Assembly (NCBI GenBank): GCA_905200905.1
Contig: CAJKMA010000046.1
Location: 1 to 21,749 of the forward strand
Direction: 5' to 3'
From: an uncultured Bacillota bacterium
Lineage (GTDB): Bacteria > Bacillota > Clostridia > Lachnospirales > Lachnospiraceae
DNA: 21,749 bases
The notes under the pieces were generated by a model. It was not told the origin of the DNA and made no database searches. It saw only the letters and a list, made by a program, of their open reading frames with translations. Below are positions 13,456 to 21,696 of the stretch, piece after piece (position 1 is the stretch's first letter; every line of letters starts with the position of its first letter). The position numbers were made by a program, and so were the translations under genes.

Positions 13456-14727
13456 TTACAGGTTCAATTTTTTATAAAAGTTCGTATTATCAAAAGTAGC
13501 AAAATAATCTCTTGGTGTCTCTGCCCTTCGGATTAACTGGGTAGTTCCATCTTCTTTTAATAGGATTTCTGCAGATTTCAGTTTTCCATTGTAATTATAT
13601 CCCATGGAGAATCCGTGAGCACCAGTATCGTGAATTACCAGTAAATCGCCTTTTTCGATTTTAGGGAGCATACGGTCTACTGCAAATTTATCATTGTTCT
13701 CACAAAGGGAACCTGTCACATCATATTTATGGTTGCATGGCTGATTTTCTTTTCCCATTACCGTAATGTGATGATAAGCCCCGTACATGGCTGGGCGCAT
13801 GAGATTGACTGCACAGGCGTCCACGCCAATGTATTCTTTATGGGTGTGTTTTTCGTGAATGGCTTTTGTTACGAGACAACCATATGGTCCCATCATAAAT
13901 CTGCCAAGTTCTGTGTAAATGGCAACATCTCCCATTCCAGCCGGAATTAAGATTTCTTCGTATGCCTCTTTTACTCCTTGACCAATCGCGAGGATATCAT
14001 TTGGCTCCTGATCTGGTGTATAAGGAATTCCTACACCGCCGGACAAATTAATAAAGCTTACATGGGCTCCAGTTTCTTTTTCTAATCTTACGGCTAATTC
14101 AAACAATTGCTTTGCCAACATAGGATAATACTCATTCGTTACGGTATTACTTGCCAAAAATGCATGAATTCCAAATTCTTCTGCACCTTTTCTCTTCAAA
14201 ATACGGAACGCTTCAAAAATCTGTTCTTCTGTCATACCATATTTAGCATCTCCTGGATTATCCATGATTCCGTTGCATACTTCAAAAACCCCGCCTGGAT
14301 TGTAGCGGCAGCTGATTTTCTTTGGTATGGTTCCAATAGCCTCTTCTAAAAATGCAATATGCGTGATGTCATCCAAATTAATGATTGCGCCCAGCTTATG
14401 AGCGTACTGGAAATCTTCTTTTGGCGTATCATTGGAAGAAAACATAATATTTTCCCCTGTACAACCAATGGCTTCGGATAACATTAGCTCTGTATAAGAA
14501 GAACAGTCGCAGCCACAGCCATATTCTCTTAAAATATCAATCAAATAAGGATTGGGTGTAGCCTTTACTGCAAAATATTCTCTAAATCCTTTATTCCAGG
14601 AAAAAGCTTCTTTCATAGCCTTTGCATTTTCGCGAATGCCTTTTTCGTCATATAAATGAAAAGGAGTGGGATATTCTTGTATAATTTCTTCCAACTGCTC
14701 CTTGGTTACAAATGGTTTCTTTTCCAT
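13456..14727 (-). CDS. lysA: Diaminopimelate decarboxylase
   Basis: PLP enzyme of fold type III that converts meso-diaminopimelate to L-lysine, the last lysine step. I chose the ATG at 14727 (423 aa). The open frame reaches a TTG at 14745, but the stretch between contains the AAAGGAG ribosome binding site that serves 14727. YFAVKATPNP supplies the PLP lysine (Lys55). CGCDCSSYTELML, FSSNDTP, SGGVGIPY and ELGRFMMGPYG follow the family order. CENNDKFA occupies the position of the CES..D substrate motif, and HDTGAHGFSMGYNYNG occupies the usual C-terminal DxGAY..S..YN site. The motifs differ slightly from E. coli or Bacillus LysA (CEN for CES, GAH for GAY), so a related amino-acid decarboxylase remains possible. 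It has a good promoter and is divergent from the lysozyme gene. Confidence 0.85.
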   Translation of the reverse strand: MEKKPFVTKEQLEEIIQEYPTPFHLYDEKGIRENAKAMKEAFSWNKGFREYFAVKATPNPYLIDILREYGCGCDCSSYTELMLSEAIGCTGENIMFSSNDTPKEDFQYAHKLGAIINLDDITHIAFLEEAIGTIPKKISCRYNPGGVFEVCNGIMDNPGDAKYGMTEEQIFEAFRILKRKGAEEFGIHAFLASNTVTNEYYPMLAKQLFELAVRLEKETGAHVSFINLSGGVGIPYTPDQEPNDILAIGQGVKEAYEEILIPAGMGDVAIYTELGRFMMGPYGCLVTKAIHEKHTHKEYIGVDACAVNLMRPAMYGAYHHITVMGKENQPCNHKYDVTGSLCENNDKFAVDRMLPKIEKGDLLVIHDTGAHGFSMGYNYNGKLKSAEILLKEDGTTQLIRRAETPRDYFATFDNTNFYKKLNL

Positions 14728-14771
14728 GGTAGTCTCCTTTGTCAATCATTCTAGTTTTGATTTTGGAACTT

Positions 14772-14800
14772 ATTATACGGAAAAATCTTTTGATTTTCAA
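14772..14800 (-). promoter_or_regulatory. lysA promoter
   Basis: On the minus strand TTGAAA (14800-14795), 17 bases, perfect TATAAT (14777-14772). It lies 44 bases before the lysA ATG. No lysine riboswitch fits in the short leader. Confidence 0.8.
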
Positions 14801-14830
14801 GTGAAAATCCATCTAAAAATTCGTTCAAAT

Positions 14831-14859
14831 CAGACTGTAGAACCTAATCCCCCAGTCTG
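14831..14859. repeat. Inverted repeat CAGACTG...CAGTCTG before the lysozyme gene
   Basis: CAGACTG (14831-14837) and CAGTCTG (14853-14859) form a 7-bp palindromic pair 15 bases apart in the lysA-lysozyme interval. The same arms occur inside the hairpin at the rtcB stop codon (11552-11577). It could be a regulatory site or hairpin; no T-run follows on either strand. Confidence 0.35.
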
Positions 14860-14905
14860 GCGTAACATAAAGCAGGAACATGCCAGAGAAGGGAGAAAAT
14901 AAAAA

Positions 14906-15922
14906 ATGGTATTAAAAGGAATTGATGTGAGTCGTTGGCAGGGGAAGATTGAATGGCAACAGGTAAAGAAGGATGGTGTGGAGTTTGTTATGATTCGCGG
15001 AGGGTATGGAGAAAACCACGTGGATTCCAGATTTCACGAAAACGCAAGAGGAGCCAATGCAGCAGGGGTTCCCATGGGGATATACTGGTTTTCTTATGCC
15101 TTAAATCCAGAAATGGCCCAAAAAGAAGCAGGGTATGCAGTCAAGTTGGCAAGGCAGTATCAAGTTTCGTGGCCTATTGCCTATGATTTTGAGTACGATT
15201 CTGTGGACTATGCAGAGAAAAATGGTGTAATCATTACCAGAGCTCTTGCAACCCAGATGGCAAAAGCTTTTTGTGAAGAGGTGAAGAAGTTCGGTTATAT
15301 TCCTATGTTTTATGCAAATTTAGAATATTTAGAGGAATATTTTGACCGTAGTCAGCTTCCTTATGATTTGTGGTATGCCCAGTATGCATCTACAGCAGTT
15401 GTGAAGGAGAAAGCTATCTGGCAGTATTCCAGTCAGGGTAGAATTTCAGGAATTGAAGGGGATGTGGATTTAAACTATGGTTACAAAGATTATGGAAATG
15501 GAGAACCGATTCAACCGGAACCTATCCCAGAACCAGAAGGAACTACCTTAGAACTGGCGGCTGCTGTAATGCAGGGGAAATATGGTGTGGGTGAGGCAAG
15601 AAAGAACGCTTTAGGCAGCCGTTATGAAGAGGTACAGAATTTTATCAATCATATTGCCTGGGCCTCTATAGATACTTTGGTAGAAGAAGTTATGCAAGGA
15701 AAATATGGAAATGGAAGAATTCGGGAAATTGTGTTGGGAACTAGATATAAGGCAGTACAAAATAGAATTAATGGAGCTCAGTATTATACAGTTCGTCCTG
15801 GTGATACTTTATGGGAGATTGCTGCAAAATATGGAACCACTTATCAGAAGCTTGCACAAATAAACGGTATTGCAAACCCCGACAAGATTTATGTGGGTCA
15901 GAGAATTAAAATAAAACTTTAA
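14906..15922 (+). CDS. GH25 lysozyme with two CW_7 repeats and a LysM domain
   Basis: A muramidase that cuts the glycan strand of peptidoglycan. Residues 1-~195 are a glycoside hydrolase 25 domain: GIDVSRWQG (Asp7), the catalytic pair in YDFEYDS (Asp94, Glu96), FYANLEYLE, WQYSS (172-176) and the closing GDVDLN (185-190). A proline/glutamate linker (about 199-213) leads to two tandem CW_7 wall-binding repeats (216-248 and 256-288; both contain VMQGKYG), the type first seen in the Cpl-7 phage lysozyme, then one LysM domain (293-337, YTVRPGDTLWEIAAKYG). No signal peptide is present, so release would need a holin, lysis or a non-classical route; this and the architecture recall phage endolysins, but no other phage gene is nearby. 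GGGAG lies ten bases before the ATG. It may also be an autolysin. Confidence 0.92.
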   Translation: MVLKGIDVSRWQGKIEWQQVKKDGVEFVMIRGGYGENHVDSRFHENARGANAAGVPMGIYWFSYALNPEMAQKEAGYAVKLARQYQVSWPIAYDFEYDSVDYAEKNGVIITRALATQMAKAFCEEVKKFGYIPMFYANLEYLEEYFDRSQLPYDLWYAQYASTAVVKEKAIWQYSSQGRISGIEGDVDLNYGYKDYGNGEPIQPEPIPEPEGTTLELAAAVMQGKYGVGEARKNALGSRYEEVQNFINHIAWASIDTLVEEVMQGKYGNGRIREIVLGTRYKAVQNRINGAQYYTVRPGDTLWEIAAKYGTTYQKLAQINGIANPDKIYVGQRIKIKL

Positions 15923-15934
15923 CTTTATTTAACT

Positions 15935-15962
15935 TTTGTATTCTTTTATTTCGTGCTAAAAT
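15935..15962 (+). promoter_or_regulatory. Promoter of the patatin-ppx-ppk1 operon
   Basis: TTTGTA (15935-15940), 16 bases, TAAAAT (15957-15962) preceded by TGC (extended -10). It sits 27 bases before the patatin-like gene in the short gap behind the lysozyme gene. Confidence 0.55.
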
Positions 15963-15988
15963 AGAGAAATAGAAAGAAGGTAAAAGTC

Positions 15989-16864
15989 ATGACAGAGAGA
16001 AAACAAACTGGTTTAGTGTTGGAAGGCGGAGGTATGCGTGGCGCTTTTACTACGGGAGTACTGGATTTTTTCCTGGACTCCCTGGATAAGGAATTTTCTT
16101 TTCATTCCTGCCTGGGCGTTTCAGCGGGAGCGATTCATGCCTGTAGTTTTCTATCCAAACAAAAGAGACGAGGATTTGAAACGAACACGGCATATTTGGA
16201 AGAGGAGCAATATTGCAGTTTTAAAAATCTGATAAAAACAGGAGATTTGTTTGATGCAGATTTTTGTTATAAAACGATTCCAGATAAACTAAATCCTTAT
16301 GATTATAAAACATTTGAAAAAAACCCAACTCAGTTTTATGCAGTGGTAACCAATTGCAAGACTGGTGAGGCAGAGTATAAGCGTATTGTAGATATGCATA
16401 AAGGTATTTATTATGTACGGGCTTCTGGTTCCCTGCCTCTGGTGTCCAGAACCGTGTGGATTCAGAAACAACCCTATCTGGATGGCGGTGTGGCAGATTC
16501 TATTCCTATTAAAAAATCAGAAGAAATGGGAAATGAAAAAAATGTGGTGGTACTTACTAGGGAACGTGGATATCAGAAAGGACCAAACAAGTTGATGCCT
16601 ATGGCATATCTGCGTTACCAAAAGGAGTTTCCGAATCTAGTTCGTCAAATGAAAAATAGGCATATTCGTTATAATGAGACTTTAGAATATCTTTATGAGC
16701 AAGAAAAGCAGGGAAAAGTCTTTCTTATTTGTCCAAAAGAGCCAGTAGAAATTGGCAGAGTGGAAAAAGATAAGGAGAAATTGGAGAAACTATATGAACA
16801 GGGCTATCATACAGCCAGAGAGCAATACCAGAAATTAAGAACATTTCTGGGGATTGAAGGGTAG
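15989..16864 (+). CDS. Patatin-like phospholipase family protein
   Basis: A serine lipid acyl hydrolase of the patatin family (PF01734), probably cytoplasmic or membrane-associated. The oxyanion loop LEGGGMRGAFTTGVL (11-25), nucleophile elbow GVSAG (43-47, Ser45) and the catalytic aspartate in LDGGVADSIP (Asp165) form a complete Ser-Asp dyad. The 291-residue length and the C-terminal part (NETLEYLYEQEKQGKVFLICP, then a helical tail) resemble the E. coli YjjU group rather than plant patatins or RssA. AGAAGG lies before the ATG. It is 12 bases ahead of ppx, so co-transcription with the polyphosphate genes is likely. Its substrate is unknown; a link between lipid turnover and polyphosphate is suggested only by the gene order. 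Confidence 0.88.
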   Translation: MTERKQTGLVLEGGGMRGAFTTGVLDFFLDSLDKEFSFHSCLGVSAGAIHACSFLSKQKRRGFETNTAYLEEEQYCSFKNLIKTGDLFDADFCYKTIPDKLNPYDYKTFEKNPTQFYAVVTNCKTGEAEYKRIVDMHKGIYYVRASGSLPLVSRTVWIQKQPYLDGGVADSIPIKKSEEMGNEKNVVVLTRERGYQKGPNKLMPMAYLRYQKEFPNLVRQMKNRHIRYNETLEYLYEQEKQGKVFLICPKEPVEIGRVEKDKEKLEKLYEQGYHTAREQYQKLRTFLGIEG

Positions 16865-16876
16865 GAGAGGAAGCGT

Positions 16877-18421
16877 ATGGGGATGAAAACATTTGCGGCC
16901 ATTGATATTGGTTCCTATCATGTGCGGATGGATATTTATGAAATGTCTCAGCAGACAGGAATCCGGCATATTGATACTGTGCAGAGCAGGCTGGAAATGG
17001 GGAAGGAAACTTATAGTGACCGGACCATTACCGTAGATACAGCAAAGGAATTGTGTAGAATTTTGAAAAATTTTACAGAGATTATGAAAGAGTATCAAGT
17101 GGAGGATTATCGGGTATGCGCCACCAGTACTCTTGGGGAAGCAAAGAATGTATGGATGGTACTGGGGCAGGTTTATCCGAAGACCGGCTTGGAAGTGGAA
17201 ATTCTAAGCAATTCAGAACAAAGATTTTATGGTTATAAATCGATTGCAGCAAAGGAGGTTTCTTTTGCCAAGATGATTCAGAAAGGAACTGCCATTATTG
17301 AAATCGGGGGAGGAAATGTACAAGTTTCTTTGTTTGATAAAGACGCACTTGTTACTACCCAGGATTTTAAGATGGGAAGTTTGAGAGTGAGGGAGTTGCT
17401 GCATCCCTTGGAAAATGAAACGACCCATTATGAGCAAATTGTGGAGGAGTTGGTTCACAATCAGATTCTTGGATTTAAGAAGCTTCATCTCAAAGATCGG
17501 AAAGCAGAACATATTATTCTTCTTGGAAATACTTTTATAGAACGAATGCTGGAAAAAATGGGAAGCATGCAGGAAAATCGAACGGTCAGTTTTCAGAATT
17601 TTATGGAGGGATATCATTGGGTGATGTCCAGCTCCCCAGAGGAGATTTCTGTTGCTCTTGGTATTTCTTTGGACTATGCAGAAAATATGGTTCCAGCCTT
17701 GATTATTTATAGGGTGTTTATGGAAGAATTTGGTGCTCAGACCTTGTGGCTTCCAGGAACCCATTTAAACGACGGTATTTCTTATGATTATGCCCAGAAA
17801 CATAAAATGATTAAGAGTAAACATAATTTTGAAAATGATATTCTGGTTTCTGCAAGAAATATTGCCAAGCGTTATATGAGCAGTAAAAATCATACAGGCG
17901 CTGTAAATCAGAATGCATTGGCCATTTTTGACGGAATGAAGAAAATTCACGGCATGGGAAAAAGGGAACGACTTTTGCTGCAAATTGCCATCTTGCTTCA
18001 TGATTGTGGAAACTATATTAGCCTGAGTAATGCATCGGAGTGTGCTTATGAAATTATTATGTCTACAGAAATTATAGGTTTATCCCATCAGGAGCTGGAG
18101 CTTATTGCCAATGTGGTGCGATTTATTAAGCAACCTTTTGATTATCAGTGTGGAAAAGATTTCCGAAATGTGGCAAGTAAAAGCTATTACATGACAGCAG
18201 CAAAATTAACAGCGATTATCCGAGTGGCAAATGTGTTGGATCGAAGTCACAAGCAGAAGATAGAAGAAATCAAGGCTACAGTTAGGGAGCAGGAGTTAAT
18301 CATGACAGTAACAGCCAGGGAAGATATGACTTTAGAACGTGGGCTTTTGGGAGAATCCAGTGATTTCTTTGAGGAAATTTTTAGTATACGGCCAGTTTTA
18401 AAGTGCAGGAAACGGAAATAA
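16877..18421 (+). CDS. ppx: Exopolyphosphatase/guanosine pentaphosphatase family protein with HD domain
   Basis: Ppx/GppA enzymes release phosphate from the end of polyphosphate or from pppGpp. The 514 residues contain the actin-like phosphatase half: AAIDIGSYHVRMDIYE (7-22), VCATSTLGEAKN (80-91), the catalytic glutamate in LSNSEQRFYGY (Glu114) and the phosphate loop IEIGGGNVQVSLF (141-153). The C-terminal half has an HD-type helical domain with LLHDCGNYIS (374-382, His375-Asp376). Length and layout match long Ppx proteins. GGAGAGG lies 6 bases before the ATG. It is 12 bases behind the patatin gene and 13 bases ahead of ppk1, so synthesis and degradation of polyphosphate are encoded together. 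I favour polyphosphate over pppGpp as substrate because of the ppk1 neighbour. Confidence 0.9.
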   Translation: MGMKTFAAIDIGSYHVRMDIYEMSQQTGIRHIDTVQSRLEMGKETYSDRTITVDTAKELCRILKNFTEIMKEYQVEDYRVCATSTLGEAKNVWMVLGQVYPKTGLEVEILSNSEQRFYGYKSIAAKEVSFAKMIQKGTAIIEIGGGNVQVSLFDKDALVTTQDFKMGSLRVRELLHPLENETTHYEQIVEELVHNQILGFKKLHLKDRKAEHIILLGNTFIERMLEKMGSMQENRTVSFQNFMEGYHWVMSSSPEEISVALGISLDYAENMVPALIIYRVFMEEFGAQTLWLPGTHLNDGISYDYAQKHKMIKSKHNFENDILVSARNIAKRYMSSKNHTGAVNQNALAIFDGMKKIHGMGKRERLLLQIAILLHDCGNYISLSNASECAYEIIMSTEIIGLSHQELELIANVVRFIKQPFDYQCGKDFRNVASKSYYMTAAKLTAIIRVANVLDRSHKQKIEEIKATVREQELIMTVTAREDMTLERGLLGESSDFFEEIFSIRPVLKCRKRK

Positions 18422-18434
18422 AAGGAGGCTTTCC

Positions 18435-20573
18435 ATGGATTTAAAAGAATATACAAAACCAGAATATTACCGCAATAGGGAGTTGAGCTGGATCGGATTT
18501 AATGAACGAGTATTGTCTGAGGCAAGGGATAAAACCATTCCCTTGTTTGAACGACTGAAATTTCTCAGTATTACAGCTTCTAACTTGGATGAGTTTTTTA
18601 TGATACGTGTGGCATCTTTAAAAGATATGGTGCATGCAAAATATACAAAACCAGATATAGCAGGTTTATCACCAAAAGAGCAGCTTTCTATGTTAGCCCC
18701 AGTTACTAAAAATCTCATCCAGATGCAATACAGCACCTACAATCGTTCTTTGCTTCCAGCTCTTAAAAAAGCAGGGTTAGTGGTTGTGGAAAGTCATGAG
18801 AATATGACCAAAGAGCAGAAGATTTTTACAGACCAGTATTTTGAGGAAACCATTTATCCAGTTCTTACTCCTATGGCCATGGACAGTGCAAGGCCATTTC
18901 CTCTTGTGCGGAATAAAACCTTAAATATTGGCGCCTTGATTTTAAAGAAAGGAAAAAAAGAAAAAGAGGAGTTGGAATTTGCTACAGTCCAGGTGCCGTC
19001 TGTACTTCCGAGGATTGTGGAGATTCCCTGTCAGAAAGAGGGAAAAAAGGCAGTAATTCTGTTAGAGGAGATTATTGAGCGAAATATTGGGAAACTTTTT
19101 TTGAGTAATCAGGTGGTATGTACCTGCCCTTATCGCATTATCCGAAATGCGGATTTGACCATTGACGAGGATGAGGCAGCGGATTTGCTTAGTGAGATTC
19201 AAAAGCAGATTAAAAAACGCCAGTGGGGAGAGGTCATTCGGTTAGATGTGGATGAAAAAATGGATGACCGTCTTCTGAAAATTTTGAAAACGGAATTTCA
19301 CATGAAAGAAGAGGATATTTATGCAGTGAATGGTCCTCTGGATTTAACTTTTCTTATGAAAATGTATGGGTTGGAAGGTTTTGAGGATTTAAAAACACCT
19401 GCCTATGTGCCAGCACCAGTGCCAAAGATGATGACAGAAGAGGATATTTTTACCCAAATCCGTAGACATGATATTTTGCTACATCATCCTTATATGACTT
19501 TTTCTCCAGTGGTGGATTTTGTGCGCCAGGCATCGAAAGATCCACAGGTGCTTGCTATCAAACAGACCTTGTATAGAGTTAGTGGCCATTCTCCCATTGT
19601 AGCAGCTCTTGCTCAAGCAGCAGAAAATGGAAAACAGGTTACTGTTTTAGTAGAATTAAAAGCCCGATTTGATGAAGAAAATAATATTGTATGGGCAAAA
19701 AAACTGGAGAAAGCCGGATGCCATGTTATCTATGGGCTTCTTGGGTTAAAAACACACAGCAAGATTACCCTGGTGGTGCGTAAGGAGGAAGAGGGAATCC
19801 GTAGATATGTGCATCTTGGAACAGGAAATTATAATGATTCGACAGCCAAACTGTATACAGACTGTGGAATTTTGACCTGCTCTGCTAAGATAGGAGAGGA
19901 TGCCACTGCTGTATTCAATATGCTCTCTGGTTATTCAGAACCAAGAAGTTGGAATAAGCTGGTAGTAGCGCCTCTTTGGATGAGAAACCGATTTTTACAT
20001 TTGATTGAAATGGAACGAGAGAGAGCTTTGGAAGGGAAAAAAGCCAGAATTATAGCAAAAATGAATTCCTTGTGTGATAGGGATATTATTGCTGCTTTGT
20101 ATGCGGCAAGTGCAGCTGGGGTTCAAATTGACTTAATTATTCGAGGAATTTGCTGTTTAAAAGTGGGAATCCCTGGAATTAGTGAAAATATTACTGTGCG
20201 TTCTATTGTTGGAAATTTCCTGGAACATAGCCGGATTTTCTATTTTTACAGCGATGGAAGAGAACAGATTTTCATGGGAAGTGCGGATTGGATGCCAAGA
20301 AATTTGGATAAGCGTGTAGAAATTGTATTTCCAGTAGAAGATGAGAAGATTAAAGAAGAAGTGAAACATATTTTAGATATTCAGCTTGCAGATAATGTAA
20401 AAGCTCATGTGCTTCAGGCAGACGGAACCTATGAAAAAATAGATAAGAGAGGCAAGCTGCTGGTAAATTCTCAGGAATACTTCTGCCAGGAAGCCACAAA
20501 ACAAGGGATTGCGCCAGATAATTCCATCCACGATAGGATTTTTGTACCTGCAGAAGCTCCTGAGGAGGCATAG
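18435..20573 (+). CDS. ppk1: Polyphosphate kinase 1
   Basis: Reversibly transfers the gamma phosphate of ATP to long-chain polyphosphate. The 712-residue protein has the four PPK1 regions: the N-terminal domain (YYRNRELSWIGFNERVL, 11-27; TASNLDEFFMIRV, 47-59), the head domain to ~310, and two phospholipase D-like catalytic domains. The autophosphorylated histidine is in LKTHSKITL (His441), followed by YVHLGTGNYND (458-468). The second catalytic histidine lies in GNFLEHSRIF (His598), with MGSADWMPRNLDKRVE after it. All key residues are intact and the length is normal. AAAGGAGG lies 7 bases before the ATG. It follows ppx by 13 bases, and after its stop only a signal peptidase remnant and a long terminator hairpin follow. 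Confidence 0.97.
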   Translation: MDLKEYTKPEYYRNRELSWIGFNERVLSEARDKTIPLFERLKFLSITASNLDEFFMIRVASLKDMVHAKYTKPDIAGLSPKEQLSMLAPVTKNLIQMQYSTYNRSLLPALKKAGLVVVESHENMTKEQKIFTDQYFEETIYPVLTPMAMDSARPFPLVRNKTLNIGALILKKGKKEKEELEFATVQVPSVLPRIVEIPCQKEGKKAVILLEEIIERNIGKLFLSNQVVCTCPYRIIRNADLTIDEDEAADLLSEIQKQIKKRQWGEVIRLDVDEKMDDRLLKILKTEFHMKEEDIYAVNGPLDLTFLMKMYGLEGFEDLKTPAYVPAPVPKMMTEEDIFTQIRRHDILLHHPYMTFSPVVDFVRQASKDPQVLAIKQTLYRVSGHSPIVAALAQAAENGKQVTVLVELKARFDEENNIVWAKKLEKAGCHVIYGLLGLKTHSKITLVVRKEEEGIRRYVHLGTGNYNDSTAKLYTDCGILTCSAKIGEDATAVFNMLSGYSEPRSWNKLVVAPLWMRNRFLHLIEMERERALEGKKARIIAKMNSLCDRDIIAALYAASAAGVQIDLIIRGICCLKVGIPGISENITVRSIVGNFLEHSRIFYFYSDGREQIFMGSADWMPRNLDKRVEIVFPVEDEKIKEEVKHILDIQLADNVKAHVLQADGTYEKIDKRGKLLVNSQEYFCQEATKQGIAPDNSIHDRIFVPAEAPEEA

Positions 20574-20575
20574 AG

Positions 20576-20722
20576 ATGAAAAACTCTATTTGGAAAAAGA
20601 TAGGAAAATAGCATGGAACCAACCCTTCAGGATGGGCAGGTGTTGCTTCTACAGACAGTCGTATGGAATCGGTTGGTTTGATAGATGTAAAGACAGAATT
20701 AACAGGGAAACATATTTTTTAA
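20576..20722 (+). pseudogene. Internally deleted signal peptidase I remnant
   Basis: Two bases after the ppk1 stop an ATG with a GAGGAGG site opens MKNSIWKKIGK, then a stop. Directly after, in a second frame (20610-20650), the sequence reads SMEPTLQDGQVLL, the active-site serine box of signal peptidase I. From about 20648, back in the first frame, it reads STDSRMESVGLIDVK and TELTGKHIF before a TAA, which matches the enzyme's C-terminal DSR...VG...GK box. The membrane anchor, the catalytic lysine region and the middle of the enzyme (about 100 residues) are absent, and the junctions shift frame. The remnant cannot make an active protease. It was probably the last gene of the ppk1 transcript. 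Confidence 0.7.
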
Positions 20723-20724
20723 AG

Positions 20725-20781
20725 AAAAGAGGATGTGGACGTAAATATTATCAAGAATATTTACGTCCACATCCTCTTTTT
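20725..20781. terminator. 25-bp perfect hairpin, shared terminator of ppk1 and the convergent PHP gene
   Basis: Positions 20725-20749 are perfectly complementary to 20756-20780, 25 base pairs around a six-base loop (ATCAAG). The plus-strand side ends in TTTTT, and the minus-strand side ends in a T-rich tail (TTTTCTTTAAAAAA), so it can stop transcripts from both directions. Its right end reaches into the stop codon of the PHP gene. It is about twice as long as other terminators here. Confidence 0.8.
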
Positions 20782-21616
20782 AGGAACGAAGGATTTCCAG
20801 GATTGTATATGGGATTTTTAGGTTTCCTTTTCCGATTCCAAGGTGGATATGAGGTTTATTGCTTCCATGAAAGTCGCTGCCACCAGAGGCTTTCAGGTGA
20901 TGTTTTTGTGCTAAACGAGCCATAGCAGACTGGTCTGAAGGGGTATAAGTGGAATAGAAAACCTCTATAGCATCCAAATTGACTTTCTTTAATTCCTGAA
21001 TCAAAAATTCCAGTCTGGAGGTGGAAAATTTACATAATACAGGATGAGCAAAAACAGCAATCCCTTTGCATTGATGAATCAAATCAATGGTTTGCGCAGG
21101 GGTGACTTCTTCTCTTGGAACATAGCATTTGGCATGGTCACCTAAGTAGCGGTCAAAGGCCTCTTTCATGGAAGGGATTTCTCCTAGGTCTACCAGGAAT
21201 CTGGCTAGATTCGCACGCGTGCAAGTGCTGTTTGGAAAAGCATTCTGGACAGCCTCTAGGGAGATATGAAAACCTTCTTTTTGAAGAAGTGCAATCATTT
21301 TTAGGTTGCGCCTGGTTCTGGAACCTTGAAATTTTTTCAGGGTATCCTGAAAACCAGAATCTTTCCAGTCAAAGTCTAATCCTACGATATGTACACTGGT
21401 ATTTTGCCATGTAGAAGAAAACTCAATACCAGGAATCAGTTCAACAGCTGAGTTTGTCGCTGCCTGCTGTGCCTCCTCTAATCCAGCAGTAGTATCATGA
21501 TCTGTTAGTGCAATGGCTTTTAAGTGTTGTTTTTTGGCAAGGGAAAGGAGTTCTGTTGGAGTTAAGGTGCCGTCTGAGGCAGTGGAATGTGTATGAAGGT
21601 CGATAAAAGAGTTCAT
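20780..21616 (-). CDS. PHP-domain phosphoesterase (RNase AM/3',5'-nucleoside bisphosphate phosphatase-like)
   Basis: The 278-residue protein belongs to the PHP metal-dependent phosphoesterase family (PF02811) in the YciV/TrpH group, known members of which hydrolyse 3',5'-nucleotide bisphosphates or trim RNA 5' ends. The trinuclear metal site is complete: DLHTHSTASDGT (His8, His10, Asp15), LTDHD (Asp39, His40), GIEFS (Glu65), VHIVG (His76), VFAHPV (His191) and GGSDFHG (Asp248, His250). No signal peptide is present, so it acts in the cytoplasm. GGAG lies eight bases before the ATG. The gene follows a tRNA terminator on the same strand and converges on ppk1. The precise substrate is inferred from the subgroup only. 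Confidence 0.88.
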   Translation of the reverse strand: MNSFIDLHTHSTASDGTLTPTELLSLAKKQHLKAIALTDHDTTAGLEEAQQAATNSAVELIPGIEFSSTWQNTSVHIVGLDFDWKDSGFQDTLKKFQGSRTRRNLKMIALLQKEGFHISLEAVQNAFPNSTCTRANLARFLVDLGEIPSMKEAFDRYLGDHAKCYVPREEVTPAQTIDLIHQCKGIAVFAHPVLCKFSTSRLEFLIQELKKVNLDAIEVFYSTYTPSDQSAMARLAQKHHLKASGGSDFHGSNKPHIHLGIGKGNLKIPYTILEILRS

Positions 21617-21661
21617 TGTGTGTTCTCCATATTCTTTTTTGTATTCGGTTTCCTGTAAAAT

Positions 21662-21692
21662 AAAAAAAGGAAATATCCTTTGAGATATTTCC
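21662..21692 (-). terminator. Terminator of the tRNA-Glu gene
   Basis: On the minus strand GGAAATATC (21692-21684) pairs perfectly with GATATTTCC (21677-21669) over a six-base loop, followed by seven T (21668-21662). It sits four bases beyond the tRNA end. Confidence 0.88.
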
Positions 21693-21696
21693 TAAG

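Noticed and set aside
17213..17764. 183-codon open frame on the minus strand inside ppx
   Set aside because: Antisense shadow of ppx with no start signal or recognisable motif.
20509..20925. 138-codon frame from the end of ppk1 into the PHP gene
   Set aside because: It runs in a wrong frame through ppk1, through both arms of the terminator hairpin, and antisense to the PHP gene.
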